NCBI GenBank assembly: GCA_039821145.1
Contig: JBCBOS010000009.1
Location: 186,001 to 250,000 of the forward strand
DNA: 64,000 nucleotides
From: JBCCSZ01 sp039821145
Lineage (GTDB): Bacteria > Bacteroidota > Bacteroidia > Chitinophagales > Saprospiraceae
Reading direction: 5' to 3'
The position numbers and the translations under genes are program-made. Positions 9,321 through 18,125 of the stretch are shown one piece after another; the stretch's first letter is position 1; every line of letters starts with the position of its first letter. The notes beneath the pieces are model-generated. The model was not told where the DNA came from. It did not search any database and worked only from the letters and a program-made list of their open reading frames with translations.

Positions 9321-10520
9321 ATGAAAAGAACGTATACGCTCGTCATTTTTGCATTCGTCGCTTTGTCGATTTCTTCCTGTGTCAAAGATGAAGTGGATAG
9401 AGATCTTTCCTATTACACGGCAGAGGACAGAGAAGTCCTAAGTGCTGTTCTGAACTTGCCACTTGCCGAACCAGACGATTACAATGTCACCCTACCCACT
9501 TACGTGGCTGGCAGCGGTTTTCGAATCAATCGCGCCAAAGCTACTCTTGGAAGGGTGTTGTTTTATGACAAGAACCTGTCGCAGAACAATGCTGTATCCT
9601 GTGCCTCTTGCCACAACCAAGGCAAGGCATTTGCCGATCCGGTCGCCAAAAGTGAGGGCTTCCAAGGACAAGCTACCTTGAGGAATTCTTACGCCATCGG
9701 TTCCACAGCTTCTACCCGTCAGTACTATGACATCTCCCGGCCAACGCTTTTCTGGGACAGCCGCGCCCGCACAGTGGCCGCACAAAGTACATTGACCATC
9801 CAAGATGCCATCGAAATGGGCATGCACATCGAAGATCTTCCTCCAAAACTCGCAGATTTGGAGCACTACAAGGTCTTGTTCAACAGAGCCTATTGGTTTG
9901 AAAGTGGCAATGGTTCCACTGATGTCGCCATTACCAAGGAGCGCATTTTGGAATGCATCGAAGAGTTTGTGCTTTCTTTCTCTTCTCATGGGTCCAAATT
10001 TGACAAGGGCTACGCAGGAGACAATTTCTCTACTTTCAACCCGATGAAGAACCTGGGCAACTTTACCAAGTCTGAAAACTTGGGCAAGGAGTTGTTCATG
10101 AACAATTGTTCGGGATGCCACGGTCAGACATTTACCCTGGCAACGACTTCTGAGGCGAGCAATGGATTGGATGAGGTGTACACCGACAAGGGAATCGGCG
10201 GCCTGGATGATCACCCAATGGGTTTTGGTGGCATCGATTACGAAGGAGTTTTCAAGACGCCCATTCTGAGAAATGTGGAACTCACTGCTCCTTACATGCA
10301 CGATGGCCGCTTTGCAACCCTTGAAGATGTGGTGGAGCACTACAGCTCAGGCATTCAAAAGAGCCGCAACCTGCACCCACTATTGAGACAGAGCAATGGA
10401 GAACCCAAGCTTTTCAACTTCAGCGCAGAAGAAAAGACCGCTCTGGTGGATTTCCTCAAGACCTTGACAGATCAAGATTTCATCACGGACAGCAAGTTCT
10501 CTGATCCGTTCATCAAATAA
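9321..10520 (+). CDS. Di-haem cytochrome c peroxidase / MauG family lipoprotein
   Basis: A periplasmic di-haem protein of 399 residues that would reduce peroxide with electrons from small cytochromes, or act as a MauG-like oxidase. The signal peptide ends in SISSC (lipobox), so it is probably membrane-anchored. Two haem c attachment motifs are present: C94-A-S-C97-H98 and C263-S-G-C266-H267. The FYDKNLSQNN block precedes the first motif, and the typical APYMHDGRFATLEDVVEHY block lies near the C-terminus. Length fits the family. It is followed by a strong hairpin and stands as a single gene. Confidence 0.9.
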   Translation: MKRTYTLVIFAFVALSISSCVKDEVDRDLSYYTAEDREVLSAVLNLPLAEPDDYNVTLPTYVAGSGFRINRAKATLGRVLFYDKNLSQNNAVSCASCHNQGKAFADPVAKSEGFQGQATLRNSYAIGSTASTRQYYDISRPTLFWDSRARTVAAQSTLTIQDAIEMGMHIEDLPPKLADLEHYKVLFNRAYWFESGNGSTDVAITKERILECIEEFVLSFSSHGSKFDKGYAGDNFSTFNPMKNLGNFTKSENLGKELFMNNCSGCHGQTFTLATTSEASNGLDEVYTDKGIGGLDDHPMGFGGIDYEGVFKTPILRNVELTAPYMHDGRFATLEDVVEHYSSGIQKSRNLHPLLRQSNGEPKLFNFSAEEKTALVDFLKTLTDQDFITDSKFSDPFIK

Positions 10521-10540
10521 GATCCAACTGATCACATACA

Positions 10541-10576
10541 CAAAGGGCATCCTGGAAACTTCCGGGATGCCCTTTG
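10541..10576. terminator. Bidirectional hairpin between the peroxidase gene and uvrA
   Basis: CAAAGGGCATCC pairs perfectly with GGATGCCCTTTG over 12 bp, and the loop can extend the stem with GGA/TCC. It lies between two convergent genes, 20 bases after the peroxidase stop. There is no long T-run on either side, so termination is inferred from position and stem strength. Confidence 0.65.
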
Positions 10577-10607
10577 TCGATGGTGGCACCTCCATTTGGT
10601 AGATCGC

Positions 10608-13469
10608 CTATTTCAGTTTTTCCTTCAGAAACTTTCCTGTAAAAGATTTGCGGACCTTTGCCAGCTTCTCAGGCGTACCCTGGAAAACGAGCTCTCCACC
10701 TTCCTTGCCCCCACCAGGCCCCAAGTCAATGACCCAATCGGCCGACTTGATGACTTCCATGTTGTGCTCCACCACCAAAACGGTGTGGCCTTTTTCTACC
10801 AAGGCATTGAAGGCATCCAATAGCTTGCGGATGTCGTGAAAGTGCAGCCCGGTCGTCGGCTCGTCGAAGATGAATAGGATTTGCTCATTGGTGCGCTCTT
10901 TGCCGAGGAAGGAGGCCAATTTTACCCGCTGGGCTTCCCCGCCAGAGAGAGTGCTGGAAGATTGTCCCAGTTTGATGTACCCAAGTCCCACATCGTACAA
11001 TGGTTGGATTTTGCGGACAATGTCTCGGGCGTCGGCAAAGAATTCGAGGGCTTCTTCTATGCTCAGGTTGAGAATGTCGAAGATATTTTTCCCTTTGTAT
11101 TTGACTTCCAGGATTTCGGAGCGGAAGCGCTTTCCTTTGCAGTCTTCACAGACGAGTCGGACGTCGGCCAGAAACTGCATTTCGATGACCTGCTCGCCTT
11201 CTCCCTTGCAAGTTTCGCAGCGTCCTCCTTCCACATTGAAGGAAAAATGCTTGGGCTTGTAGCCCCGGATGCGCGACAGTTGTTGGTTAGCCATCAGGTT
11301 GCGGATGGTATCATAGGCCTTGACATAAGTCACTGGATTGGAGCGAGACGATTTGCCAATGGGGTTTTGATTGACCATTTCCACTTGCGTAATCCGGTGC
11401 AGATCTCCTTCCAGGCTGTCGTGAATGCCAGGCGCTGTGGGATGCGGTTCCCCCATGTGGCGCTTGAGAGCAGGGTAGAGGATCTGTTTGACCAAAGTGG
11501 TTTTGCCCGAGCCTGAGACCCCGCTGACCACGATGAGGGTGTTGAGGGGGAATTGGACGTTTATGTTTTGCAGATTGTGTTGACGGGCTCCTTTGATTTC
11601 GATGGAACTGACAAAGCTGCGGCGCATGTCCGGCAGGGGAATTTGCATGCGCTCGCTCATGTAAGAGGCCGTCAAACTTTCTCCTGCTTCATTGTGAATC
11701 TTGTCATAAGGGCCTGCGAAGACGACTTCGCCACCGAAAACACCTGCCCGTGGTCCCATGTCGATCAGGTAATCGGCATTTTTGATGACATCTTCTTCAT
11801 GCTCCACGACGATGACGGTATTGCCAAGATCTCTGAGCGATTTCAGAACGTCTACCAACCGATTGGTATCGCGAGGGTGAAGGCCTACGCTGGGTTCATC
11901 GAGTATGTACATGGAGCTGGTCAGATTGCTGCCCAGGGTACGGGTGAGGTTGATTCGCTGGGTTTCTCCGCCACTTAGGGTAGAGGAAAGCCGTCCGAGT
12001 GTCAGGTACCCAAGTCCCACTTTGACCATGAAGTCCAGGCGGTTTTCGATTTCGAGGATGAGCCGTCGGGCAATGGTCCGATCGTATTCGCTCAGCTTCA
12101 GCTTTTTGAAAAAGAGGACCAGTTCATCTATGGGGATGTGGACCAGCTCTCCGATGTTCTTATTTCCAATTGTGACATAGGTGGCTTCCTTGCGGAGTCG
12201 GCCTCCTTCGCAGTCGGGACAGATGGTCTTGCCTCGGTAGCGGGCCAGCATCACCCGGTTTTGGATTTTGTAGGTCTTTTCCTCCAATCGCTTGAAGTAG
12301 TTGTCGATTCCCCCAAAGTAGTCATTGCCTTTCCACAGCAGGCGGCGTTCTGCTTTGCTGAGGTCTTGGTAGGCTTTGTGTACGGGAAAGTCGAAATGGT
12401 GTGCGGTTCGGAGCAGCTGATCGAGCCAGGCCCCTGCTTTTTCTCCCCGCCAGCAAGCAACTGCTCCTTCGTAGACCGACTGAGAGGGGTTTGGAATGAC
12501 CTTTTTCTCATCGATGCCCATGACCTTGCCATAGCCTTCGCAGGTTGGGCAGGCCCCGAAAGGGTTGTTGTAGTTGAACAATTGGGGGCTTGGCTCGATG
12601 AATTCCATGCCATCCAATTCAAATCGATTGTTGAAGGCCTTCTCGGGACCGTCCACAATGTCGACGATGCATTCGCCCTCGCTTTCGTAGATGGAGGTCA
12701 TCACAGAGTCGGCGATGCGCTTTCGGTTTTCCTCATCTTCGCCTTTCACCGCAAATCGGTCAATGAGAATCCGAATGTTCTTGTCTTTGTAGTGGGTGAC
12801 GGCTTTGTCGATCTTGAGGCGCCCGATCTTTTCCTTTTCGAGTACTTCCTCGATGCGGTAGAGCTCTTTTTTGTAAAACAATCGGGTGTATCCCTTCTGG
12901 AGCAGCAGGCTCAATTCATTTTTGAGCAGTCTGTCTCTGTATTTCTGTTGGATGGGGATGAAAAGCTGTGCGCGGGTACCATCTTCGAAGCTGTGGATGA
13001 AATCGACCACATCGGCCACTTCGTGCTTTTTGACCAACTTCCCGGAAATGGGGGAGTAGGTCTTGCCCACGCGGGCGTAGAGCAACCTCAGAAAGTCGTA
13101 GACCTCCGTCAGGGTGCCCACGGTAGAACGGGCGTTGCGGGTACTCACCTTTTGTTCGATGGCGATGGCTGGACAAATGCCTTTGATGTAGTCCAGGTCT
13201 GGCTTTTTCATGCGCATCAGGAACTGACGGGCGTAAGAACTCAGACTTTCGACATAGCGGCGCTGGCCTTCTGCAAAGAGGGTATCCATTGTGATGGAAG
13301 ACTTTCCCGATCCCGATACTCCGGTGACGACAACCAATTGATTCTTGGGAATCTCCAGGTCGACGTTTTTGAGATTGTTGGAGCGAGCCCCCTTGATGTA
13401 TATGATGTCTTTGGCCAAGCTTTCGCTGGGCTTTTCCAAAACGGCAGTAGCTTTCTTTTTTACAGGCAT
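10608..13469 (-). CDS. uvrA: Excinuclease ABC subunit A
   Basis: UvrA is the damage-recognition ATPase of nucleotide excision repair and loads UvrB. The 953-residue protein has two ABC ATPase modules, each with a Walker A (GVSGSGKSS at 50-58 and GVSGSGKTT in the second half) and a signature (LSGGETQRI and LSGGEAQRV). The zinc-module cysteine pairs CPTC, CPDC, CETC and CEDC are present. The family blocks RRYVESLSSYARQF and YVEGGRC-like (NVEGGRCETC) support UvrA rather than another ABC protein. Bacteroidota often carry two uvrA paralogues, and which one this is cannot be told here. It is monocistronic. Confidence 0.95.
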   Translation of the reverse strand: MPVKKKATAVLEKPSESLAKDIIYIKGARSNNLKNVDLEIPKNQLVVVTGVSGSGKSSITMDTLFAEGQRRYVESLSSYARQFLMRMKKPDLDYIKGICPAIAIEQKVSTRNARSTVGTLTEVYDFLRLLYARVGKTYSPISGKLVKKHEVADVVDFIHSFEDGTRAQLFIPIQQKYRDRLLKNELSLLLQKGYTRLFYKKELYRIEEVLEKEKIGRLKIDKAVTHYKDKNIRILIDRFAVKGEDEENRKRIADSVMTSIYESEGECIVDIVDGPEKAFNNRFELDGMEFIEPSPQLFNYNNPFGACPTCEGYGKVMGIDEKKVIPNPSQSVYEGAVACWRGEKAGAWLDQLLRTAHHFDFPVHKAYQDLSKAERRLLWKGNDYFGGIDNYFKRLEEKTYKIQNRVMLARYRGKTICPDCEGGRLRKEATYVTIGNKNIGELVHIPIDELVLFFKKLKLSEYDRTIARRLILEIENRLDFMVKVGLGYLTLGRLSSTLSGGETQRINLTRTLGSNLTSSMYILDEPSVGLHPRDTNRLVDVLKSLRDLGNTVIVVEHEEDVIKNADYLIDMGPRAGVFGGEVVFAGPYDKIHNEAGESLTASYMSERMQIPLPDMRRSFVSSIEIKGARQHNLQNINVQFPLNTLIVVSGVSGSGKTTLVKQILYPALKRHMGEPHPTAPGIHDSLEGDLHRITQVEMVNQNPIGKSSRSNPVTYVKAYDTIRNLMANQQLSRIRGYKPKHFSFNVEGGRCETCKGEGEQVIEMQFLADVRLVCEDCKGKRFRSEILEVKYKGKNIFDILNLSIEEALEFFADARDIVRKIQPLYDVGLGYIKLGQSSSTLSGGEAQRVKLASFLGKERTNEQILFIFDEPTTGLHFHDIRKLLDAFNALVEKGHTVLVVEHNMEVIKSADWVIDLGPGGGKEGGELVFQGTPEKLAKVRKSFTGKFLKEKLK

Positions 13470-13961
13470 TATTGCTGTTGAATAAGAGTTTGAATAAATC
13501 CTTCGGTGATCGGGGGCATTTCAGAGGCGCAAAATTACGGACTCAAATGGCTAGTCATCGCAATTTCCGCCAGCTTTTTGCTTTAGATTTTTCAAAAAAG
13601 AAGATTTGTCCCCCTGGAAAGTGTACCGACGAGTACAAAAGGCGTTAAAGTAAGTTAACAAAACACACAGACAAGGGTTTTCGAATGTGGAAAATTCTAT
13701 TTGGAGTAATTTTTGGTGCATTGCCAACTGAACAAGGGCCAAATTATTATATCATTGAATTCCAACATCAGTTAATTTTTTGTTAAGAAGGGCCTAAAAA
13801 ACAGCTTTCGAGCGAAGATTCATTTATATTAGTCTTGTAATTAAGAAGGATTCGTCGAAAAAATCCTCATTTACAAAACTTTCATACACCAAAATTCAAG
13901 TCTATAGCGAAGAAACTTCTACACTAAAATATTTTTGCTTCAAGTATAAAATAGGATAGTT
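13470..13961. other. Intergenic region between divergent uvrA and ECF sigma genes
   Basis: A 492-base AT-rich gap without a convincing gene; the 63-codon reverse frame at 13551-13742 has no recognisable features. On the reverse strand TAATTTTG (13529-13536) is a candidate uvrA -7 element. On the forward strand TATTTTTG (13930-13937) is a perfect TAnnTTTG element that would give a leader of about 18 bases for the sigma gene. No clear TTG element lies at the standard spacing. Confidence 0.5.
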
Positions 13962-14543
13962 ATGCAAGTTACATCGCTTAATGACCAACAACTCATTGCC
14001 TGTTACCTAGAAGGAGATGAGCGCGCTTTTGAGGAACTTCTCACTCGCCACAGAAATAAGATTTACACTTCCATTTATCTGTTTGTCAAAGACCAAAGTC
14101 TCGCCGAAGACATCTTCCAAGAGGTATTCATAAAAATCATCGACACACTTCGCAAAGGAAAATACAACCACGAGGGCAAATTTGTTCAGTGGGCCATGCG
14201 CATTTCCTACAATATGTGTGTGGATTACTTCCGCCGCAACAAGCGTCGTCCGAAGGTATCACCAACCGAGGCATTTGACATTTTTGACATTCTTCAAGTG
14301 ACAGATGACAATGCCGAGCAGAGAATCATCAAGAGTCAAACCCACGCCAAAGTTCGCAAATTGGTCGATCTGTTGCCACCTGAGCAACGCGAGGTCGTCA
14401 TCCTGCGCCATTATGCCGACATGAGCTTCAAGGAAATTTCCCAGCTCACCAGGGTCAGCATCAACACTGCCTTGGGCCGGATGCGGTACGCGCTGATCAA
14501 CATTCGGAAAATGATCGAAGAAAGGGAGATTACCCTTCAGTAA
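13962..14543 (+). CDS. RNA polymerase sigma factor, ECF (sigma-70) family
   Basis: A 193-residue extracytoplasmic-function sigma factor that would direct RNA polymerase to its own promoters. Region 2 (about 20-90) shows AFEELLTRHRNKIYTSIY, DIFQEVFIKI and the -10 recognition block FVQWAMRISYNMCVDYFRR. Region 4 (about 130-185) shows LLPPEQREVVILRHYADMSF and the helix-turn-helix FKEISQLTRVSINTALGRMR. The sequence matches the SigW-like clade common in Bacteroidota. No anti-sigma gene follows; the next gene is convergent. What controls it is therefore not visible. Confidence 0.92.
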   Translation: MQVTSLNDQQLIACYLEGDERAFEELLTRHRNKIYTSIYLFVKDQSLAEDIFQEVFIKIIDTLRKGKYNHEGKFVQWAMRISYNMCVDYFRRNKRRPKVSPTEAFDIFDILQVTDDNAEQRIIKSQTHAKVRKLVDLLPPEQREVVILRHYADMSFKEISQLTRVSINTALGRMRYALINIRKMIEEREITLQ

Positions 14544-14642
14544 AGATAATTCCAACCCCCTTTTCCCCCCTCCCTTTTTATTTTGGGATGGGACCAAGGG
14601 CTGTGGAAAAACTACACGTCACTCACTACACACATCACTGGT

Positions 14643-14686
14643 AAGGGGCTTTCTACTGCTTGTTCGCAGGCAATGGAAGGCCCCTT
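14643..14686. terminator. Hairpin between convergent sigma factor and hemB genes
   Basis: AAGGGGCTTTC pairs with GGAAGGCCCCTT (about 12 bp including G-T pairs), with an inner CTGC/GCAG helix. On the forward strand it is followed by GGTTTTT. It lies between two convergent stops and probably ends both transcripts. Confidence 0.55.
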
Positions 14687-14702
14687 CGTGGTTTTTGGGG
14701 AT

Positions 14703-15692
14703 TTACAATTTCCCAGCCTGGAGCTTGGCGTAATCCTTTGCAAAATACGTCAGAATGGCATCGGCCCCCGCCCGCCGGATGCTCAGTAGGGTTTCGGGCA
14801 TTGCTTGTTCGTAGCGCAACCAGCCGTTTTGGCAAGCAGCAATCAGCATGGCACATTCTCCACTTACGTGATAGGCCGCAATGGGCAATTCACTGTTGTC
14901 GCGCAGCAGATGGATGATGTCGAGGTAATTGAGTGCAGGTTTGACCATCAAAAAGTCAGCTCCCTCGTCGGTATCCAAGTCTGCCTCTGTCAAGGCTTCT
15001 CGCTTGTTGGCAGGGTCCATTTGGTAGGTCTTTTTGTCAGAGGGGATATCGGCTCCCTCTACCGGAGCGCTGTCCAGGGCATCCCGAAATGGGCCATAAA
15101 AGGCACTGGCATATTTGGCCGTATACGACATGATGCCCACATCGGTGAATCCCTCATCGTCTAATTCTTCGCGAATGTAGCCCACTCGTCCGTCCATCAT
15201 ATCGGAAGGCCCCAGTATATCAAATCCAGCTTCGGCCTGCGCTAGGGCCATTTGGGCGAGTATGGGTAGGGTCTCATCATTGAGCACTTTGCCGCCTTCT
15301 ACCAAGCCATCGTGCCCATCAGAATTGTAGGGGTCCATGGCAACGTCGCTGATGAGGCAGCAGTTGGGAAACTCCTTTTTGATGGCTGCAGCTGCTTTTA
15401 GGTAGAAATTGTCTGGGTGGTAGCTGTAGGTTCCTTGCTTGTCTTTCAAGGCATCTTCCACACCTGGAAATAGGATGAAGCTGCGCAAACCGAGGGCCAT
15501 GCACTCTTCCACCTCTGCCAACAACAGATCAATGGACCAGCGGAAATTGCCTGGTAGGGAAGGGACTTCTCGTTGGATGCCTTTTCCATTGACGAGGAAA
15601 AAGGGATAGATTAGATTGTCGAGGTGCAAGCGGGTCTCCCTGGCGAGTCCTCGGATGGCGGCTGATTGACGATTTCTTCTGGGTCTTTGCAT
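14703..15692 (-). CDS. hemB: Delta-aminolevulinic acid dehydratase (porphobilinogen synthase)
   Basis: HemB condenses two 5-aminolevulinate molecules to porphobilinogen, the second committed step of tetrapyrrole synthesis, in the cytoplasm. The 329-residue protein has the two substrate lysines: K193 in SYTAKYASAFYGPFRDA and K251 in FLMVKPALNYLD. The blocks YPFFLVNG, ILGPSDMMDGRVGYIRE and PIAAYHVSGE are family hallmarks. The cysteine-rich zinc cluster of yeast/E. coli-type enzymes is replaced by DVAMDPYNSDGHDG, pointing to the Mg2+-dependent type. The start at 15692 gives the usual N-terminus. Haem supply would serve the nearby di-haem peroxidase among others (inference). Confidence 0.95.
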   Translation of the reverse strand: MQRPRRNRQSAAIRGLARETRLHLDNLIYPFFLVNGKGIQREVPSLPGNFRWSIDLLLAEVEECMALGLRSFILFPGVEDALKDKQGTYSYHPDNFYLKAAAAIKKEFPNCCLISDVAMDPYNSDGHDGLVEGGKVLNDETLPILAQMALAQAEAGFDILGPSDMMDGRVGYIREELDDEGFTDVGIMSYTAKYASAFYGPFRDALDSAPVEGADIPSDKKTYQMDPANKREALTEADLDTDEGADFLMVKPALNYLDIIHLLRDNSELPIAAYHVSGECAMLIAACQNGWLRYEQAMPETLLSIRRAGADAILTYFAKDYAKLQAGKL

Positions 15693-15757
15693 GATGGATG
15701 ATTGCTTTGGCGTTTTGCTGCAAAGATGCCCAAATCAGCGGAAAATTGCTTGTTGCT

Positions 15758-15994
15758 TTACTTCTTTTCTTTTTTGGGAACGGGATCCAAGCCGTGTGGC
15801 CCCCAGGGGTGGCACTTGAAAATGCGCTTGATGCCGAGCCAGAGGCCTTTGATGGGTCCCCAAACTTCGATGGCTTCTATCATGTAGTGAGAACAGGTAG
15901 GCTGGAAGCGGCATTTGGGAGGGAAGAGAGGAGAGATGGCTTTTTGGTAAAAGCGCACAGGTAGGATGAGGAGGAGTTTGAAAAAGCGGCTCAT
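15758..15994 (-). CDS. yidD: Membrane protein insertion efficiency factor YidD
   Basis: A 78-residue small protein of the YidD/DUF37 family, which assists YidC-dependent membrane protein insertion at the cytoplasmic face. It shows the amphipathic N-terminus with LPVRFYQKAISPLFPPKCRF, the conserved CRFxPTCSxYM segment and a C-terminal CHPWGPHGLDPVP. Length and motifs match throughout. It lies 17 bases downstream of the DUF6702 gene on the same strand and is probably cotranscribed with it; yidC itself is not in the window. Confidence 0.92.
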   Translation of the reverse strand: MSRFFKLLLILPVRFYQKAISPLFPPKCRFQPTCSHYMIEAIEVWGPIKGLWLGIKRIFKCHPWGPHGLDPVPKKEKK

Positions 15995-16011
15995 GTGTAC
16001 CGTTGTTTTGG

Positions 16012-16536
16012 TTATTTCAATTCAAGACTTCCAGAGGGTCGCTGTTGGGTGAGCAGCAGCAGTTCTGAGGGCTTGCCAGCCCGTTCGACAAAGATGATGT
16101 TTTTCTGGTCTTCGTGAACATCCATCAGTACTTCACTTGAAACGCTCAGCTGTTGGAACAGGTTCACCTCTGTGATTTCCAGATAGCACCAGATTGCTTG
16201 CAAATCCTCCGAGGGCTCCTTGCCGATGAAGACATAGCTGGCGGGCTTACCATTGACTTCCAGGATGAATTTTTCCCTCAGGTACGCTTCCAGATGAGCA
16301 TCAGCTTGTGGATTTTCCTTTTCTGTTCCGATGAACAATTCATCTGCCCCTCTCTGCCGCAGGGCATCTTCCAGGTCGTCGATGAAGATGTGAAAGCTCA
16401 TCTGCAGTGCCTGCTCGGGTTCATTGAAGGCGATCTGACATTTGCTGATGTGGATTTGATGGTCAGGAGCCACATCGGGATGCATTGCCAGTGCATTGGT
16501 CAACAAAAGAAAAAATATCAACATCTGTGAGTGCAT
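16012..16536 (-). CDS. DUF6702-like exported protein, hypothetical
   Basis: A 174-residue protein with a short signal peptide (MLIFFLLLTNALA) and a mature start near HPDVAPDHQIHISKCQIAF. The sequence then reads LQMSFHIFIDDLEDALR, the block typical of DUF6702 proteins found widely in Bacteroidota and usually unstudied. A second signature, WCYLEITEV, follows. It lacks membrane helices beyond the signal, so it is likely periplasmic. It is upstream of yidD in the same operon. No biochemical function is known to me. Confidence 0.72.
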   Translation of the reverse strand: MHSQMLIFFLLLTNALAMHPDVAPDHQIHISKCQIAFNEPEQALQMSFHIFIDDLEDALRQRGADELFIGTEKENPQADAHLEAYLREKFILEVNGKPASYVFIGKEPSEDLQAIWCYLEITEVNLFQQLSVSSEVLMDVHEDQKNIIFVERAGKPSELLLLTQQRPSGSLELK

Positions 16537-16613
16537 TTCCTACAAAGATACACAGAATCCGACTGTGGGGGGCGAAAGGAAACGTTAAGGAATGGGAAAA
16601 AAGAAATGAGAAA

Positions 16614-16642
16614 ACTCCCTCCGGCAATTGACCGAAGGGAGT
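16614..16642 (-). terminator. Intrinsic terminator of ahcY
   Basis: On the reverse strand ACTCCCT pairs with AGGGAGT, with an inner CGG/CCG helix, followed by a T-rich tail (TTTTCTCATTTCTTTTTT). It lies 61 bases beyond the ahcY stop. Confidence 0.75.
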
Positions 16643-16703
16643 CTCTTTGGATGGCATCTTACGTTGACTACTACCCTGACCATTGGCGAGGGCAAATGCC
16701 TGT

Positions 16704-18017
16704 TTAGTATCTGTAGTATTCTGGTTTGAAAGGACCAGCTTTGTCAACACCCAGGTAATCTGCCTGGTCTTTGTTGAGTTCTTCCAGTTCCACACCGATC
16801 TTGGACAAGTGCAGGCGGGCCACTTTCTCATCCAAGTGCTTTGGCAGCATGTATACCTTGTTTTCGTAATTGTCGCTGTTTTGCCACAGTTCCAATTGTG
16901 CGAGTACTTGGTTGGTAAAAGAGTTGGACATGACGAAAGATGGGTGACCAGTGGCACAACCCAAGTTGACCAGGCGGCCTTCTGCCAAGATGATCACATC
17001 TTTGTCGTCGATGGTGTATTTGTCTACCTGTGGCTTGATTTCGAGCTTGGATGCACCAAAGTTGTCGTTCAACCAGGCCATGTCGATTTCATTGTCAAAG
17101 TGGCCGATGTTGCAAACGATGGTTTTGTCCTTCATCATTCTGAAGTGCTCCTCCGTGATGATGTCTTTGCAACCAGTGGCAGTGACCACGATATTGGCTT
17201 CTTGCAGGGCTGTCTCCATGCGCTTCACGGCAAAACCGTCCATGGCAGCTTGCAGGGCACAGATGGGATCAATCTCTGTGATGATGACCCGCGCACCGGC
17301 ACCTCTCAGAGAAGCAGCCGACCCTTTTCCAACATCGCCATAACCAGCTACGACAGCAACTTTTCCAGCCACCATGACATCAGTAGCCCGGCGGATGGCA
17401 TCCACACAAGATTCTTTGCAGCCGTACTTGTTGTCAAACTTTGATTTGGTAACGGAGTCGTTGACATTGATGGCAGGCATGGGAAGAGTGCCATTGCGTT
17501 GGCGCTCGTAGAGGCGGTGAACCCCTGTGGTTGTTTCTTCACTCAGCCCTTTGATGCCTTTGACCAGTTCTGGGTATTTGTCCAAAACGACATTGGTCAG
17601 GTCACCACCATCGTCGAGGATCATGTTCAGAGGTTGGCCATCTTCGAAGGTGAAGAGCGTTTGCTCGATGCACCACCAGAATTCTTCTTCGTTCATTCCC
17701 TTCCAGGCATAGACAGGAATGCCAGCTTCGGCAATGGCAGCGGCGGCATGATCCTGAGTGGAAAAGATGTTGCAGGAAGACCAAGTGACTTCTGCGCCCA
17801 GTTCCACAAGTGTTTCGATCAACACAGCTGTTTGAATGGTCATGTGGAGACAACCAGCGATGCGTGCGCCTTTGAGGGGCTTGGATTCGCCGAATTCCTC
17901 GCGCAAGGCCATCAGTCCTGGCATCTCTGCTTCGGCAAGTTCGATCTCGCGACGACCCCAAGCGGCCATAGAGATGTCTTTTACCTTATATTTAACACGC
18001 TGATCTACATTTGACAT
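16704..18017 (-). CDS. ahcY: Adenosylhomocysteinase
   Basis: AhcY reversibly splits S-adenosylhomocysteine into adenosine and homocysteine, using bound NAD+, and so relieves product inhibition of methyltransferases. The 437-residue protein shows the substrate block GCLHMTIQTAVLIETL, WSSCNIFSTQDHAAAAI, the lysine/asparagine site SVTKSKFDNKYGC and the NAD-binding loop VAGYGDVGKGSA. It ends in the canonical LGVDKAGPFKPEYYRY, so the gene is complete. A near-perfect promoter lies upstream and a terminator downstream, so it is a single-gene unit. Confidence 0.97.
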   Translation of the reverse strand: MSNVDQRVKYKVKDISMAAWGRREIELAEAEMPGLMALREEFGESKPLKGARIAGCLHMTIQTAVLIETLVELGAEVTWSSCNIFSTQDHAAAAIAEAGIPVYAWKGMNEEEFWWCIEQTLFTFEDGQPLNMILDDGGDLTNVVLDKYPELVKGIKGLSEETTTGVHRLYERQRNGTLPMPAINVNDSVTKSKFDNKYGCKESCVDAIRRATDVMVAGKVAVVAGYGDVGKGSAASLRGAGARVIITEIDPICALQAAMDGFAVKRMETALQEANIVVTATGCKDIITEEHFRMMKDKTIVCNIGHFDNEIDMAWLNDNFGASKLEIKPQVDKYTIDDKDVIILAEGRLVNLGCATGHPSFVMSNSFTNQVLAQLELWQNSDNYENKVYMLPKHLDEKVARLHLSKIGVELEELNKDQADYLGVDKAGPFKPEYYRY

Positions 18018-18059
18018 AGGGAAAATGATTTAATTTGCGATTTCTTAAATTTTGGACTG

Positions 18060-18091
18060 CAAAGGTACGACTTTCCCCATCCTTTTTCAAA
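18060..18091 (-). promoter_or_regulatory. Promoter of ahcY
   Basis: The reverse strand reads TTTG (18091-18088), 20 bases, then TACCTTTG (18067-18060). Both elements match the Bacteroidota primary-sigma consensus with good spacing. Transcription would begin near 18053, giving a leader of about 36 bases. This is the best-formed promoter in the window. Confidence 0.8.
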
Positions 18092-18125
18092 TTCTGTTTG
18101 CTTTCTCGGCTTCTCGCTTGCTGGC

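Noticed and set aside
12138..13481. A 447-codon frame antisense to uvrA.
   Set aside because: Full-length UvrA motifs are on the reverse strand; the antisense translation is low-complexity and unrecognisable.
13551..13742. 63-codon reverse frame between uvrA and the sigma gene.
   Set aside because: Low-complexity, no start context and no motif; it covers a likely promoter region.
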